Source: Mayfieldus sp963781495 (GTDB taxonomy: Bacteria > Actinomycetota > Thermoleophilia > Solirubrobacterales > 70-9). From it: a stretch of DNA of 64,000 nt. The stretch is taken from positions 806,001-870,000 of the forward strand of contig CAWAFX010000002.1 in assembly GCA_963781495.1 (NCBI GenBank), given 5' to 3'. Shown here piece after piece: positions 31,654 through 39,631 of the stretch (position 1 is its first letter; each line of letters opens with the position of its first letter). A program made the position numbers and the translations under genes. The notes under the pieces are model-generated. The model was not told the DNA's origin. It made no database searches and saw only the letters and a list, made by a program, of their open reading frames with translations.

Positions 31654-31913
31654 ACCCTTCCTCCGGCCGTTGCCATCTCGACTGCCTCCTGCAGCTCTGC
31701 CTTGTTCATCTTCGAGCGCCCCTTGATGTCCAGCCGCGCGGCCTCCTTGTAGAGCTGGTCGCGCGTTCGCGGCTCGCGCCTGGGCGGCGGCGCGGCCGCT
31801 GCTCGGGACCCGGCGTCGCCGTGGGCCTCGATCTGATCCAGCAGGCGCCGGATCAGCATTCCGACCAGCGCCGCGACGGCGCCGGCGAGAGGGATCTTCA
31901 GCAGTCGGTGCAT
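31650..31913 (-). CDS. Membrane-anchored protein with Rho-N/SAP-like helical motif
   Basis: An 87-residue protein with one N-terminal membrane helix ('IPLAGAVAALVGMLIRRLL'), an Ala/Pro/Arg linker, and a C-terminal 'TRDQLYKEAARLDIKGRSKM' then 'NKAELQEAVEMA'. That two-helix pattern matches the Rho termination factor N-terminal/SAP-like fold, which binds nucleic acid in other proteins. Presence on a membrane protein suggests a possible membrane-nucleic-acid tether; inference only. It is first gene of the three-gene operon and has TAGGGT 6 bases before its ATG. Confidence 0.75.
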   Translation of the reverse strand: MHRLLKIPLAGAVAALVGMLIRRLLDQIEAHGDAGSRAAAAPPPRREPRTRDQLYKEAARLDIKGRSKMNKAELQEAVEMATAGGRV

Positions 31914-31919
31914 GGACTC

Positions 31920-31925
31920 ACCCTA
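31920..31925 (-). promoter_or_regulatory. -10 element TAGGGT, leaderless start at 31913
   Basis: TAGGGT (minus strand) ends 6 bases before the ATG of the first gene in the small envelope operon. Confidence 0.5.
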
Positions 31926-31933
31926 CGGATCCG

Positions 31934-31948
31934 CCTCAGCGGCTGAGG
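31934..31948 (-). terminator. Palindromic hairpin downstream of the 32020 gene
   Basis: CCTCAGC-G-GCTGAGG is a 15-base near-perfect palindrome in the 106-base gap after the lipocalin-like gene. It is a possible terminator, or an operator just upstream of the leaderless promoter at 31920. Confidence 0.35.
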
Positions 31949-32019
31949 GTCCAGCCCTGATGCCCGTTCGGGTCGCCCCCGAAACCTCAGACCTTCCAGA
32001 GCGAGGCAGTCGGCGAAGC

Positions 32020-33006
32020 TCAACCGTCGGGATACGGCTGCAGCGGGATGCCGTGGTCGGTCTCCCGCATCCCGAACTCATACGCCCCGCCGCCGCCCAG
32101 GCTGAGCCGCCGGGTCGGCCGGCCCTTGCGCTCGACGATCAGCTCGAGGTCGGCGATCGAGCAGTTGACGACGTTGTGCTCGGGCCCGTTGGGATCGGCG
32201 TAGACCCAGGCGACGAAGTCCTTGGCGGGGGCGGCGATCCAGCCCCGCACCTCGATCTCGTCTCCGGGCAGGACGAACTCGCAATGGGTCGAGGTCTCGG
32301 AGATCTTCGAGGAGCGGATGCGCCCGAGCCCGCCCAGCCGGTGGGTCTCGCCGTCGAGCATCAGCGACCCGGCGCCGAGCCAGGGGGTGCGCAGGGGGCC
32401 GATCTTGACCCGCGCCGCGCCGGCGTCGAAGTAGGTCTCGCCGTCGCCCTCGAAACCGGTGCCCTCGAGCCAGACCCAGCGCTCGGCGTGTTCGCTGCCC
32501 CAGTTGTGGCCGATCATCCCCGGCCAGGCGTCGAGCTCGATCTCCTCACCGTCGACCTGCAGCCGGCCGCTGAAGCGCGCGTCCGGGTAAGGGGCCTCGA
32601 ACTTGGTCCGCGGGATCTTCGCGTCATAGAGCCAGTCGGCGGGCAGATAGCGGCAGGGCTCGGCCGAGCCGCTGAAGGCGAGCTCCCAGGAGGCAGCGAA
32701 GGCGTCGGTCTCGATCGAGCCCTGGGCCTTCCCGGGGCCGATCTCGGCCTCGGCGACCTTGATCCAGGAGCCCTGCGGCGAGCTGAGGCGGTCGGCGTCG
32801 ACGGTCAGCTTGGTGGCCCGGGGGGCGGCAGCCTCGGCGTCGAAGAGCGTGAACCAGACCGAGCCCCTGGGGGACGCGCCGGGACGCTTGTGGACCGTGT
32901 GGCGGATCCAGATCCCACGCCCACCGCCTGGGCGGCAGGCCTTTATGTAGAAGCTCTCATAGTGACCGCCCTTGGCCGGGACCTTGGGAAATCTGGCCTC
33001 CTCCAC
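32020..33006 (-). CDS. Lipocalin-like protein (tocopherol cyclase/CrtC-like fold)
   Basis: A 328-residue protein rich in beta strands and Trp: 'YESFYIKACRPGGGRGIWIR', 'VWFTLFDAE', 'PGMIGHNWGSEHAERWVWLEG', 'GETHRLGGLGRI' and 'DFVAWVYADPNGPEHNVVNC'. The 'GHNWG' and 'W-x-W' pattern resembles the double-lipocalin fold of tocopherol cyclase and hydroxyneurosporene synthase (CrtC); similar actinobacterial proteins are uncharacterised. No signal peptide. I place the start at GTG 33006 because TAGGTT ends 7 bases before it; an in-frame TTG at 33015 would overlap that hexamer. Function unassigned. Confidence 0.6.
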   Translation of the reverse strand: MEEARFPKVPAKGGHYESFYIKACRPGGGRGIWIRHTVHKRPGASPRGSVWFTLFDAEAAAPRATKLTVDADRLSSPQGSWIKVAEAEIGPGKAQGSIETDAFAASWELAFSGSAEPCRYLPADWLYDAKIPRTKFEAPYPDARFSGRLQVDGEEIELDAWPGMIGHNWGSEHAERWVWLEGTGFEGDGETYFDAGAARVKIGPLRTPWLGAGSLMLDGETHRLGGLGRIRSSKISETSTHCEFVLPGDEIEVRGWIAAPAKDFVAWVYADPNGPEHNVVNCSIADLELIVERKGRPTRRLSLGGGGAYEFGMRETDHGIPLQPYPDG

Positions 33007-33013
33007 GGCCCGC

Positions 33014-33019
33014 AACCTA
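33014..33019 (-). promoter_or_regulatory. -10 element TAGGTT, leaderless start at 33006
   Basis: TAGGTT on the minus strand ends 7 bases before GTG 33006; this decides that start over TTG 33015. Confidence 0.45.
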
Positions 33020-33036
33020 ACAGCGGCGACCCGCGA

Positions 33037-34106
<1,070 letters not shown>

Positions 34107-34110
<4 letters not shown>

Positions 34111-34652
34111 GCTGAACGAACCGGCATCTGCTCCGCTTCGCGTCCGCGATGCAGGGTGTCCAATCCGGGCACGAGCTTGCCGAGCAGGGTGCCCAGCAGC
34201 GCGCCGGCGAGGACGTCGCTCGGGTGGTGCATGCCGAGGTAGGGCCGGGTCAGCCCCATGACGACGGCGCCTGCGTAGAGGACGGGAGCGCGGCGGGGGG
34301 CGATCCGCGACATCGCCGTCGCTGCCGCGAAGGAGGCGGTCGCGTGGGCCGAGGGGAACGAGAGCGAGGTCGGGGCACCGCCCAGCGGCGGCAGCCCGTC
34401 GAGCTGCGGCCGGCGGCGGCGCGCCGCCAGCTTGACCGCGAAGTTGATCCCGATCGCGGCCGGAGCCAGGGCGGCGGCGGTCAGCCAGCGGCCGCGCCGG
34501 GGAGGGTCGAAGGCGGCGGCAGTCAGGCCGGCGGCGGCCCAGATCGCCCCGTACTCGCCGCTGGCGGCGATCGCCTTCGCGGTCCGCTCGGCGGCGGGCG
34601 AGTGCCCGCGGGTGCGCATGAAGCGCAGCAGTGCCAGATCGGGGTTCGGCAT
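34107..34652 (-). CDS. PAP2-family membrane phosphatase
   Basis: A 181-residue integral membrane protein with the three phosphatase signatures: 'KLAARRRRPQ' (KxxxxxxRP), 'SFPSAHATA' (PSGH with Ala for Gly) and 'TRPYLGMHHPSDV' (SRxxxxxHxxxD, Thr for Ser). It probably dephosphorylates lipid phosphates such as undecaprenyl pyrophosphate or phosphatidic acid. It is upstream of and translationally coupled to ychF through a 4-base overlap. Start ATG 34652 with TATCCT 8 bases upstream; divergent from the beta-helix gene. Confidence 0.88.
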
Positions 34653-34660
34653 GGCGAGGC

Positions 34661-34666
34661 AGGATA
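34661..34666 (-). promoter_or_regulatory. -10 element TATCCT, near-leaderless start at 34652
   Basis: TATCCT (minus strand) ends 8 bases before the ATG of the PAP2 gene, in a 74-base divergent gap. Confidence 0.4.
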
Positions 34667-34675
34667 GGCGAGGCG

Positions 34676-34705
34676 TTGACTCGCGCAGCCGCGCTGTGGT
34701 ACGGA
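34676..34705 (+). promoter_or_regulatory. Possible promoter of the beta-helix gene
   Basis: TTGACT (34676-34681) and TACGGA (34700-34705) are 18 bases apart. Transcription would begin at the edge of the GAGGGAGGGG ribosome site (34711-34720), which is unusually close, so the assignment is weak. Confidence 0.25.
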
Positions 34706-34726
34706 TATGAGAGGGAGGGGGTCGGT

Positions 34727-36394
34727 TTGAAAGAGCGAGGACTCCCACAAGCGGTCAGCAAGCTTCGGAAGAGAAGCTTGCCTGCTGCGCTGCTCGCAGC
34801 CGCGGCGCTTTTCCTGGTTGCCGCCGCTCCGGCCGCGGCGCGGGTCCTGCTGGTATCCCAGCACCACGGCCGGGGCGACCGCGCCCGCTGGCATCGCGAC
34901 GACTTTCACTTCGACACGATCCAGTCCGCGGTCGATGCTGCCCACCCTGGGGATTGGATCCTGATCTTCCCCGGCGACTACCACGAGCGCGGCGACTACA
35001 CGACCCACAAGCCCAGCGACGAGGCGGGTGCCGGCGTCCTCATCACGACCCCCGGTCTCCACCTTCGCGGCCTTGATCGCAACGGCGTCGTCGTCGACGG
35101 CACCAAGCGGGGCTCGCCACGATGCTCCTCGGCGGCAGCCGACCAGGACCTCGGTCCGGCCGGCCCCGGCGGCACCCCGCTGGGCCGCAACGGCGTCGAG
35201 GTATTCAAGGCGAGCGGGGTGTCGGTCGAGAACCTCACCGCCTGCAACTTCCTCACCGGGTCCGGCGAGGGCGGCAACCAGATCTGGTTCAACGGCGGCG
35301 ACGGCAGCGGCCAGATCGGCATGGGGTCGTTCCGCGGCGATTACCTGTCGGCGACCACGAGCTTCGGCGGCAACGGGAGCGGGTCCGGCAGCTACGGGAT
35401 CTTCACCTCGAACTCGAGGGGCCCGGGGCTGATCGACCACTCCTACGCGAGCAACATGAACGACGCCAGCTTCTACATCGGCGCCTGCCCCGACTGCAAT
35501 CAGGTGCTGACCCACTCGCACGCGCAGAACAGCGCCCTCGGCTACTCGGGCACAAATTCCGGGGGGCACTTGGTCATCGAGCACTCCGAGTGGGACCGCA
35601 ACAACACCGGCATCGTCACCAACTCGCAGAACAACGACGACGCCCCCTCGCCGCAGGTCGGCCTCTGTCCCGGCTCCACGACACGTTCCTGCACGGTCTT
35701 CCGCGACAACTGGATCCACGACAACAACAACCCAAACGTGCCCAGCGCCGGCAGCGCGTCGCTGGGCCCGCCCGGAGCCGGCATGGTGGTCTCGGGCGGC
35801 CGCTTCGACACCGTCTCGCACAACCTCGTCACCCACAACGGGTCCTGGGGGATCCTGCTGGCGCCCTTCCCGGACGCGACCGAGAACCCGCTCGACACGG
35901 CGTCACACTGTCAGGGCGGGCAGCTCAACTTCGTCACCCCCTGCTACTACGACGACTGGGGCAACGAAGTCGCCAACAACGTGATGGGCGGCAACGGGTT
36001 CTTCGGCAACCCGACCAATGGCGACCTGGCCGAGATCTCCAACCCGGAGAATCCGGGCAACTGCTGGCACGGAAACCGGGAGAGTGGCGGCGGCACTGTG
36101 ACCAGCGCCCCCGCGAACCTTCAGGTCACCCACGCCAGCTGCGGCGTCCCCAACCAGGGCGCCTCCCTCGGCGATCCGTTGACCGCGCAGGTCATTTGCG
36201 CCACCCAGGCGTTCGGGCCGTGCCCGCCGGCGCCGGGCATGAGCTATCCGCGGCAGACGAAGGTGCAACTGCTGCCGCTGCCGCGTCAGCGCTCGATGCC
36301 CGACCCGTTGCGCGGCGTCCCGCTCGGGTGTCGGTGGTGCCACGGGCACGGGCACTCCGGCGACCACGGTCGCCACCACCGCTCCCGGCGCTAG
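34727..36394 (+). CDS. Exported right-handed beta-helix protein with His-rich tail
   Basis: A 555-residue protein with TTG start (GAGGGAGGGG 6 bases upstream), a signal peptide cleaved near 'AAPAAARVLL', then 'FDTIQSAVDAAHPGDWILI', 'PGDYHERGDY', 'VLITTPGLHLRGLDRNGVVV' and 'GVEVFKASGVSVENLTACNF'. This is the entry of a pectate-lyase-like beta-helix, continued by strands such as 'YGIFTSNSRGPGLIDHSYAS' and 'WDRNNTGIVTNSQ'. Nosj/DUF1565-type helices bind or cleave polysaccharides; no catalytic residues can be named. The C-terminus is His/Cys-rich ('GCRWCHGHGHSGDHGRHH'), perhaps a metal-binding tail. The gene ends 33 bases before the BtrH-like gene. Confidence 0.8.
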   Translation: MKERGLPQAVSKLRKRSLPAALLAAAALFLVAAAPAAARVLLVSQHHGRGDRARWHRDDFHFDTIQSAVDAAHPGDWILIFPGDYHERGDYTTHKPSDEAGAGVLITTPGLHLRGLDRNGVVVDGTKRGSPRCSSAAADQDLGPAGPGGTPLGRNGVEVFKASGVSVENLTACNFLTGSGEGGNQIWFNGGDGSGQIGMGSFRGDYLSATTSFGGNGSGSGSYGIFTSNSRGPGLIDHSYASNMNDASFYIGACPDCNQVLTHSHAQNSALGYSGTNSGGHLVIEHSEWDRNNTGIVTNSQNNDDAPSPQVGLCPGSTTRSCTVFRDNWIHDNNNPNVPSAGSASLGPPGAGMVVSGGRFDTVSHNLVTHNGSWGILLAPFPDATENPLDTASHCQGGQLNFVTPCYYDDWGNEVANNVMGGNGFFGNPTNGDLAEISNPENPGNCWHGNRESGGGTVTSAPANLQVTHASCGVPNQGASLGDPLTAQVICATQAFGPCPPAPGMSYPRQTKVQLLPLPRQRSMPDPLRGVPLGCRWCHGHGHSGDHGRHHRSRR

Positions 36395-36415
36395 CCGGGA
36401 CCCGGCCCTGGTCGC

Positions 36416-36421
36416 GATAAT
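36416..36421 (+). promoter_or_regulatory. -10 element GATAAT, leaderless start at 36428
   Basis: GATAAT ends 6 bases before the ATG of the BtrH-like gene and gives it its own promoter despite the 33-base gap. Confidence 0.5.
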
Positions 36422-36427
36422 CGGGCC

Positions 36428-37432
36428 ATGGAGTCCGCGACCCAGCCGCGCATGGTCCCCGGCTACCGGCACCTGCCGGGCAACCACTGCGGCTCGACGG
36501 CGCTGCGAAACCTGCTCGGCCACCACGGAATCGAGCTCAGCGAGGAGATGGCGTTCGGGCTCGGGGCCGGCGCCTGCTTCTACTACCTGGTGAACCTGGA
36601 GAGCTCGCCGAGCCACTGGTTCAACGGCCGCACGGCGCAGCTCGAGCAGAGCTTTCTCGAGCTGGCCGGGGCGCCGCTGCGGGTCGACACCTTCGATGAC
36701 GCCGACGCTTCCTGGGAGGCCGCGCGGACCAGCGTCGACGACGAGCGGCCGCCGCTGCTGATCACCGACCTCTATTACCTCGACCACTACGGCAACTCGG
36801 CCCACTTCCCGGGCCATGCCGTTGTGCTGGCAGGCTACGACGACGAGTTGGTCTATCTCTCCGACACCGCCTTCGAGGAGCTGCAGGAGTGCCGGATCGA
36901 GAGCCTTCGCAAGGCCCGCCATGGTGCCAGCGCGGCGTTCGAGATGAAGGGGCACATGTACACCGTCTCCGGAGAGGCGTCGCCCGATGATCTGATCGCC
37001 GCGGCGCCGGCCGCGATCGCCCGCGCGGCGCAGGAGATGATCGAGCCGCAATTCGGCGAGTTCGCCGGCCTGCCGGCGCTGCGGCGGCTGGCCGCCGACG
37101 CCGAGCGCTGGCCGGCACTGGCAGAGGACTGCCAGTGGTGCGCCCGCTTCGCCTACCAGGTGATCGAACGCCGGGGGACCGGCGGCGGCAACTTCCGGCT
37201 CATGTACTCGCGCTTCCTCGACGAGGCCGGTTACGGGGAGGGATCGAAGCTGGCGGCCGACTCCGCCGAGCGCTGGACCGCGCTCGCCACCGCCTTCCGC
37301 GAGGCGAGCGAGCAGGAAACTGCCGAGGCTGCCGTCTGGAGCCGCGTCGGCGAGCTGACGGGCGAGGTCCTCGGCGCTGAGGAGCGGCTCTGGAGCCGGC
37401 TCGCTGAGGCCGCCCAGCTACCCGAAAACTGA
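36428..37432 (+). CDS. BtrH-like (BtrH_N / DUF4872) protein, predicted Cys-His acyltransferase or peptidase
   Basis: A 334-residue protein. The N-terminal half fits the butirosin BtrH-like papain-type fold: 'LPGNHCGSTALRNLL' (C21 as the likely nucleophile), 'GLGAGACFYYLV', 'PLLITDLYYLDHYGN' and 'HFPGHAVVLAGYDDE' (H130). The C-terminal half is an all-helical DUF4872 region ('GGNFRLMYSRFLDEAGYG'). BtrH transfers the gamma-glutamyl-AHBA chain from an acyl carrier protein to an aminoglycoside; here there is no biosynthetic cluster, so the substrate is unknown. No signal peptide. It has its own leaderless-type promoter and no co-directional partner of related function. Confidence 0.82.
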   Translation: MESATQPRMVPGYRHLPGNHCGSTALRNLLGHHGIELSEEMAFGLGAGACFYYLVNLESSPSHWFNGRTAQLEQSFLELAGAPLRVDTFDDADASWEAARTSVDDERPPLLITDLYYLDHYGNSAHFPGHAVVLAGYDDELVYLSDTAFEELQECRIESLRKARHGASAAFEMKGHMYTVSGEASPDDLIAAAPAAIARAAQEMIEPQFGEFAGLPALRRLAADAERWPALAEDCQWCARFAYQVIERRGTGGGNFRLMYSRFLDEAGYGEGSKLAADSAERWTALATAFREASEQETAEAAVWSRVGELTGEVLGAEERLWSRLAEAAQLPEN

Positions 37433-37455
37433 CCTACTCAAGCCGAGAATTGCCC

Positions 37456-37484
37456 TTGTGCGGCTGCCGGCTGGCGACTACCTT
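37456..37484 (+). promoter_or_regulatory. Candidate sigma-A promoter for the 37523 gene
   Basis: TTGTGC (37456-37461), 17 bases, TACCTT (37479-37484). It predicts a leader of about 30 bases including the AAGGAGA ribosome site before ATG 37523. Confidence 0.4.
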
Positions 37485-37522
37485 GCTTCGGTCCAACCCA
37501 GGCTCGTCAAACAAGGAGACAG

Positions 37523-37879
37523 ATGAAGCGCTTCCTAAGCGTCACGCTTGCCATCGTCGGCGTCGTTGCATTGACCGCATCGATCGCACTGGCCGGCAAG
37601 TCCTATAAGACCAAGACCACCCTGACGGTCGGAGCCGATTCGGTCACCGGCAAGGTCACCTCCCCCAAGGCGGCCTGTTACAAGCACCGCAAGCTTGCCA
37701 TGGAGTACGGGACGGTAGGGGCCCACATCCCCTATGCGACGCACACCGATAACAGCGGCAAGTGGGAGATCCCCTTCTCAGCCGGCACGGGGCACTACAA
37801 ACTCGTGATCTCGGTGGCGAAGAAGTCCTTGGGCCACGGCAAGTCCTGCAAGGCGGCGGGCAAGAGCAAGATCAATTGA
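37523..37879 (+). CDS. Small secreted Lys-rich protein, 118 aa
   Basis: The ATG follows AAGGAGA 6 bases upstream. A classical signal peptide ('RFLSVTLAIVGVVALTASIALA') precedes a 93-residue basic mature part: 'KTKTTLTVGADSVTGKVTSP', 'ACYKHRKLAMEYG', 'THTDNSGKWEIPFSAGTG' and a Lys-rich end with a second Cys ('GHGKSCKAAGKSKIN'). The strand pattern resembles the transthyretin/Ig-like repeat seen at 1-381, here as a single unit with one probable disulfide. Its function is unknown; a well-expressed wall-associated protein is plausible from the strong ribosome site. Confidence 0.8.
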   Translation: MKRFLSVTLAIVGVVALTASIALAGKSYKTKTTLTVGADSVTGKVTSPKAACYKHRKLAMEYGTVGAHIPYATHTDNSGKWEIPFSAGTGHYKLVISVAKKSLGHGKSCKAAGKSKIN

Positions 37880-38513
37880 CAGCGGCCGGGGCGTCGGCCG
37901 GTTGTTCGGCGGCGAAGCGCGCGAAGTAGCCGAACCAATTGCCTGAGCGCTCCTGCAGGCTCAGCGCGGCGTCTCCGCACTGGGTCTGCAGCGAGCCGAA
38001 GGTCGTGAAGTGCGGGTCGCCGAACAGCTCGCCGACGACCAGCCGCCCGCCGGACCGCAGCACGCGCTCGATCTGGCGCAGTGCGGCGGCGCGGTCGGGG
38101 ATCTCGCCCAGGACCGCAGTCAGCACGACCGCGTCGAAGGAGTAGTCCTCGAACGGCAGCTCGGTCGCGTCGCCCTGGGTCGCGACGACGTTGGATAGGC
38201 CGCTCTGCCGCGCCCGCTCCATCGTGTGGTCGAGGAACTCCTGCTGGAGGTCGAAGATCTCGACCCTCCCCTGCGGTCCGACCCACTCCGCCATCTCGAG
38301 GGTGTAGTAGCCGGTGCCCGGACCGATCTCGAGGATCCGCTCGCCGGGGCTCGGCGCCAGCACCTCGCGCAGCCGCTGGCGGGTGATGATCGGGTGCGGG
38401 GCCTCGACCCAGAACTTCTGGCCGTAGGGACAGGCTGACGGGTTGCGGCGCCACCACAGCGCCGCCGCCAGCGTCCCGCCGCCGGCCGCCAGCAGAAGTG
38501 TCCGGGGACGCAT
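37872..38513 (-). CDS. Membrane-anchored SAM-dependent methyltransferase
   Basis: A 213-residue protein. A short N-terminal hydrophobic segment ('LLLAAGGGTLAAALWW') precedes a class I fold: 'RILEIGPGTGYYTLEMAEWV' (motif I), 'VEIFDLQQEFLDH', 'GDATELPFEDYSFDAVVL' and 'RVLRSGGRLVVGELFGDPH'. This is UbiE/Ubie-like; substrate unknown. The N-terminal anchor suggests action on lipids or quinones. Its start touches the stop of the 73-residue protein gene, so it is the distal gene of the mce operon; its end overlaps the convergent secreted-protein gene by 8 bases. Confidence 0.85.
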   Translation of the reverse strand: MRPRTLLLAAGGGTLAAALWWRRNPSACPYGQKFWVEAPHPIITRQRLREVLAPSPGERILEIGPGTGYYTLEMAEWVGPQGRVEIFDLQQEFLDHTMERARQSGLSNVVATQGDATELPFEDYSFDAVVLTAVLGEIPDRAAALRQIERVLRSGGRLVVGELFGDPHFTTFGSLQTQCGDAALSLQERSGNWFGYFARFAAEQPADAPAAVN

Positions 38514-38734
38514 CAGGACTCGGTGCTGAAGCCGACCCGGTGCTCGCCCGAGTCGAGACGCACGTAGGCGATCTTCGCCAGGTCCACCGCCACCCGGCCG
38601 TCCTCGGTGTCGAGGTCGTGCCAGCCCGGATCGCGCGAAAGCGCCTGCCGGAGCCCGTTCAGAGAGTCCTCGGCCAAGCGCAGGCTGAGGATCTGACCGC
38701 CGACGAAGCCGATGTCGACTCGCAGCGCCGCCAT
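38513..38734 (-). CDS. Hypothetical protein, 73 aa
   Basis: A small beta-rich protein: 'LRVDIGFVGGQILSLRLAED', 'LRQALSRDPGWHDLDTEDG', 'VAVDLAKIAYVRLDSGEHRV'. The single base overlaps at both ends with mce and the methyltransferase (38734 and 38513) show tight translational coupling within one operon. No named family is recognised; the sheet-like pattern suggests an Sm- or YabA-like small fold, but this is weak. No membrane segment. Confidence 0.72.
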   Translation of the reverse strand: MAALRVDIGFVGGQILSLRLAEDSLNGLRQALSRDPGWHDLDTEDGRVAVDLAKIAYVRLDSGEHRVGFSTES

Positions 38735-39138
38735 CAGTGGGCGGGCTCGACGAGCTCGGTGAGCACGTTTCCGGTCGAACGGGGATGGAGGAAGGCGACG
38801 CGGCTGCCGCGGATCCCGACCCGGGCCTCGGAGTCGATCAGCTCGACCCCGGAGTCGCGCAGCGAAGCGAGGACGGCGTCGATGTCGCCGACCGCGTAGG
38901 CGACGTGATGCAGGCCCGGCCCGCGCTTGGAGAGGAACTTGCCGACCGCGGTGTCCGGTCCCAGCGGGCGCAGCAGCTCGACGTGGCCCTCGCCGACGTC
39001 GAGAAGGACTGCCTCCACGCCCTGCTCCTCAACCGTCTCGCGGTGGGCGAGCTGCATCTCGAAGTCGCGTTCGTAGAGGGTGATCGCCTGATCGAGGTCC
39101 TCGACGGCGACTCCCACGTGGTCGATGCGGTCGAACAT
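38734..39138 (-). CDS. mce: Methylmalonyl-CoA epimerase
   Basis: A 134-residue VOC-fold enzyme with the metal ligands in the expected places: 'IDHVGVAVEDLDQA' (His), 'GEGHVELLRPLG' (Glu-containing block), 'GPGLHHVAYAV' (His) and 'NVLTELVEP' (Glu). It interconverts (R)- and (S)-methylmalonyl-CoA in propionyl-CoA catabolism. The mutase genes are not in the window. It heads an operon with a 73-residue protein and a methyltransferase. The start is ATG 39138, with TAAGTT 8 bases upstream. Confidence 0.9.
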   Translation of the reverse strand: MFDRIDHVGVAVEDLDQAITLYERDFEMQLAHRETVEEQGVEAVLLDVGEGHVELLRPLGPDTAVGKFLSKRGPGLHHVAYAVGDIDAVLASLRDSGVELIDSEARVGIRGSRVAFLHPRSTGNVLTELVEPAH

Positions 39139-39146
39139 CGCCCCAC

Positions 39147-39152
39147 AACTTA
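39147..39152 (-). promoter_or_regulatory. -10 element TAAGTT, leaderless start at 39138
   Basis: TAAGTT (minus strand) ends 8 bases before the mce ATG, within the 18-base gap after the upstream gene. Confidence 0.4.
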
Positions 39153-39156
39153 ATCG

Positions 39157-39630
39157 CTAGGAGAGCGCTTCGGCCGCCGCCTCGAGGCGGTGCTGCTCCA
39201 GCTCGCCGGCCTGGCGCTCGGCGCGGCGCGCGAGTTGCTCGAAGTCGAAGCCGTGCGCCTGCTGGCCGAGAGTCCTTCCGAGGGCCTGCCACATGTCGAG
39301 CTTGCCGTTGACGCCAAGGTGGAGGCCCTCGAGCTCGACCAGGCGGCTGAGCGGCGAGTAGCCGGTGAGGCGGCCGTTGAGCTTCAGACGCCCGATCTTC
39401 TCGCCGACCCAAGCGGCATGGCTCTTGACGTGGTCGCGCTTGACCCCGAGCTCGTCCATCAGCCGCTGCAGCGTCTCGCGGTCCTCCTCGATCTCCCGCG
39501 TCAGCCCGGCCAGCCAATCGCCCAGCGGAGTGCCCTCGTTCTGCGAGCTCGCCCGCCTCGCCAGCTCGACGCCGACGGTCGATCCGGCGAGATGGTCGTT
39601 GAGGTAGATCGAGAGCAGCTTGCCGGCCAT
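39157..39630 (-). CDS. Helical-bundle hypothetical protein, 157 aa
   Basis: An all-helical protein: 'LLSIYLNDHLAGSTVGVELA', 'WLAGLTREIEEDRETLQRL', 'VKRDHVKSHAAWVGEKIGRL', 'LSRLVELEGLHLGVNGKLDM', ending 'ARRAERQAGELEQHRLEAAA'. The spacing of His/Glu residues ('NDHLAG', 'EIEED', 'LEGLHLG') is reminiscent of ferritin-like four-helix bundles, which suggests a di-metal or stress-related protein; this is weak. The gene sits 1 base after the DUF1385 stop, so it belongs to the M20-DUF1385 operon. Confidence 0.75.
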   Translation of the reverse strand: MAGKLLSIYLNDHLAGSTVGVELARRASSQNEGTPLGDWLAGLTREIEEDRETLQRLMDELGVKRDHVKSHAAWVGEKIGRLKLNGRLTGYSPLSRLVELEGLHLGVNGKLDMWQALGRTLGQQAHGFDFEQLARRAERQAGELEQHRLEAAAEALS

Positions 39631-39631
39631 G

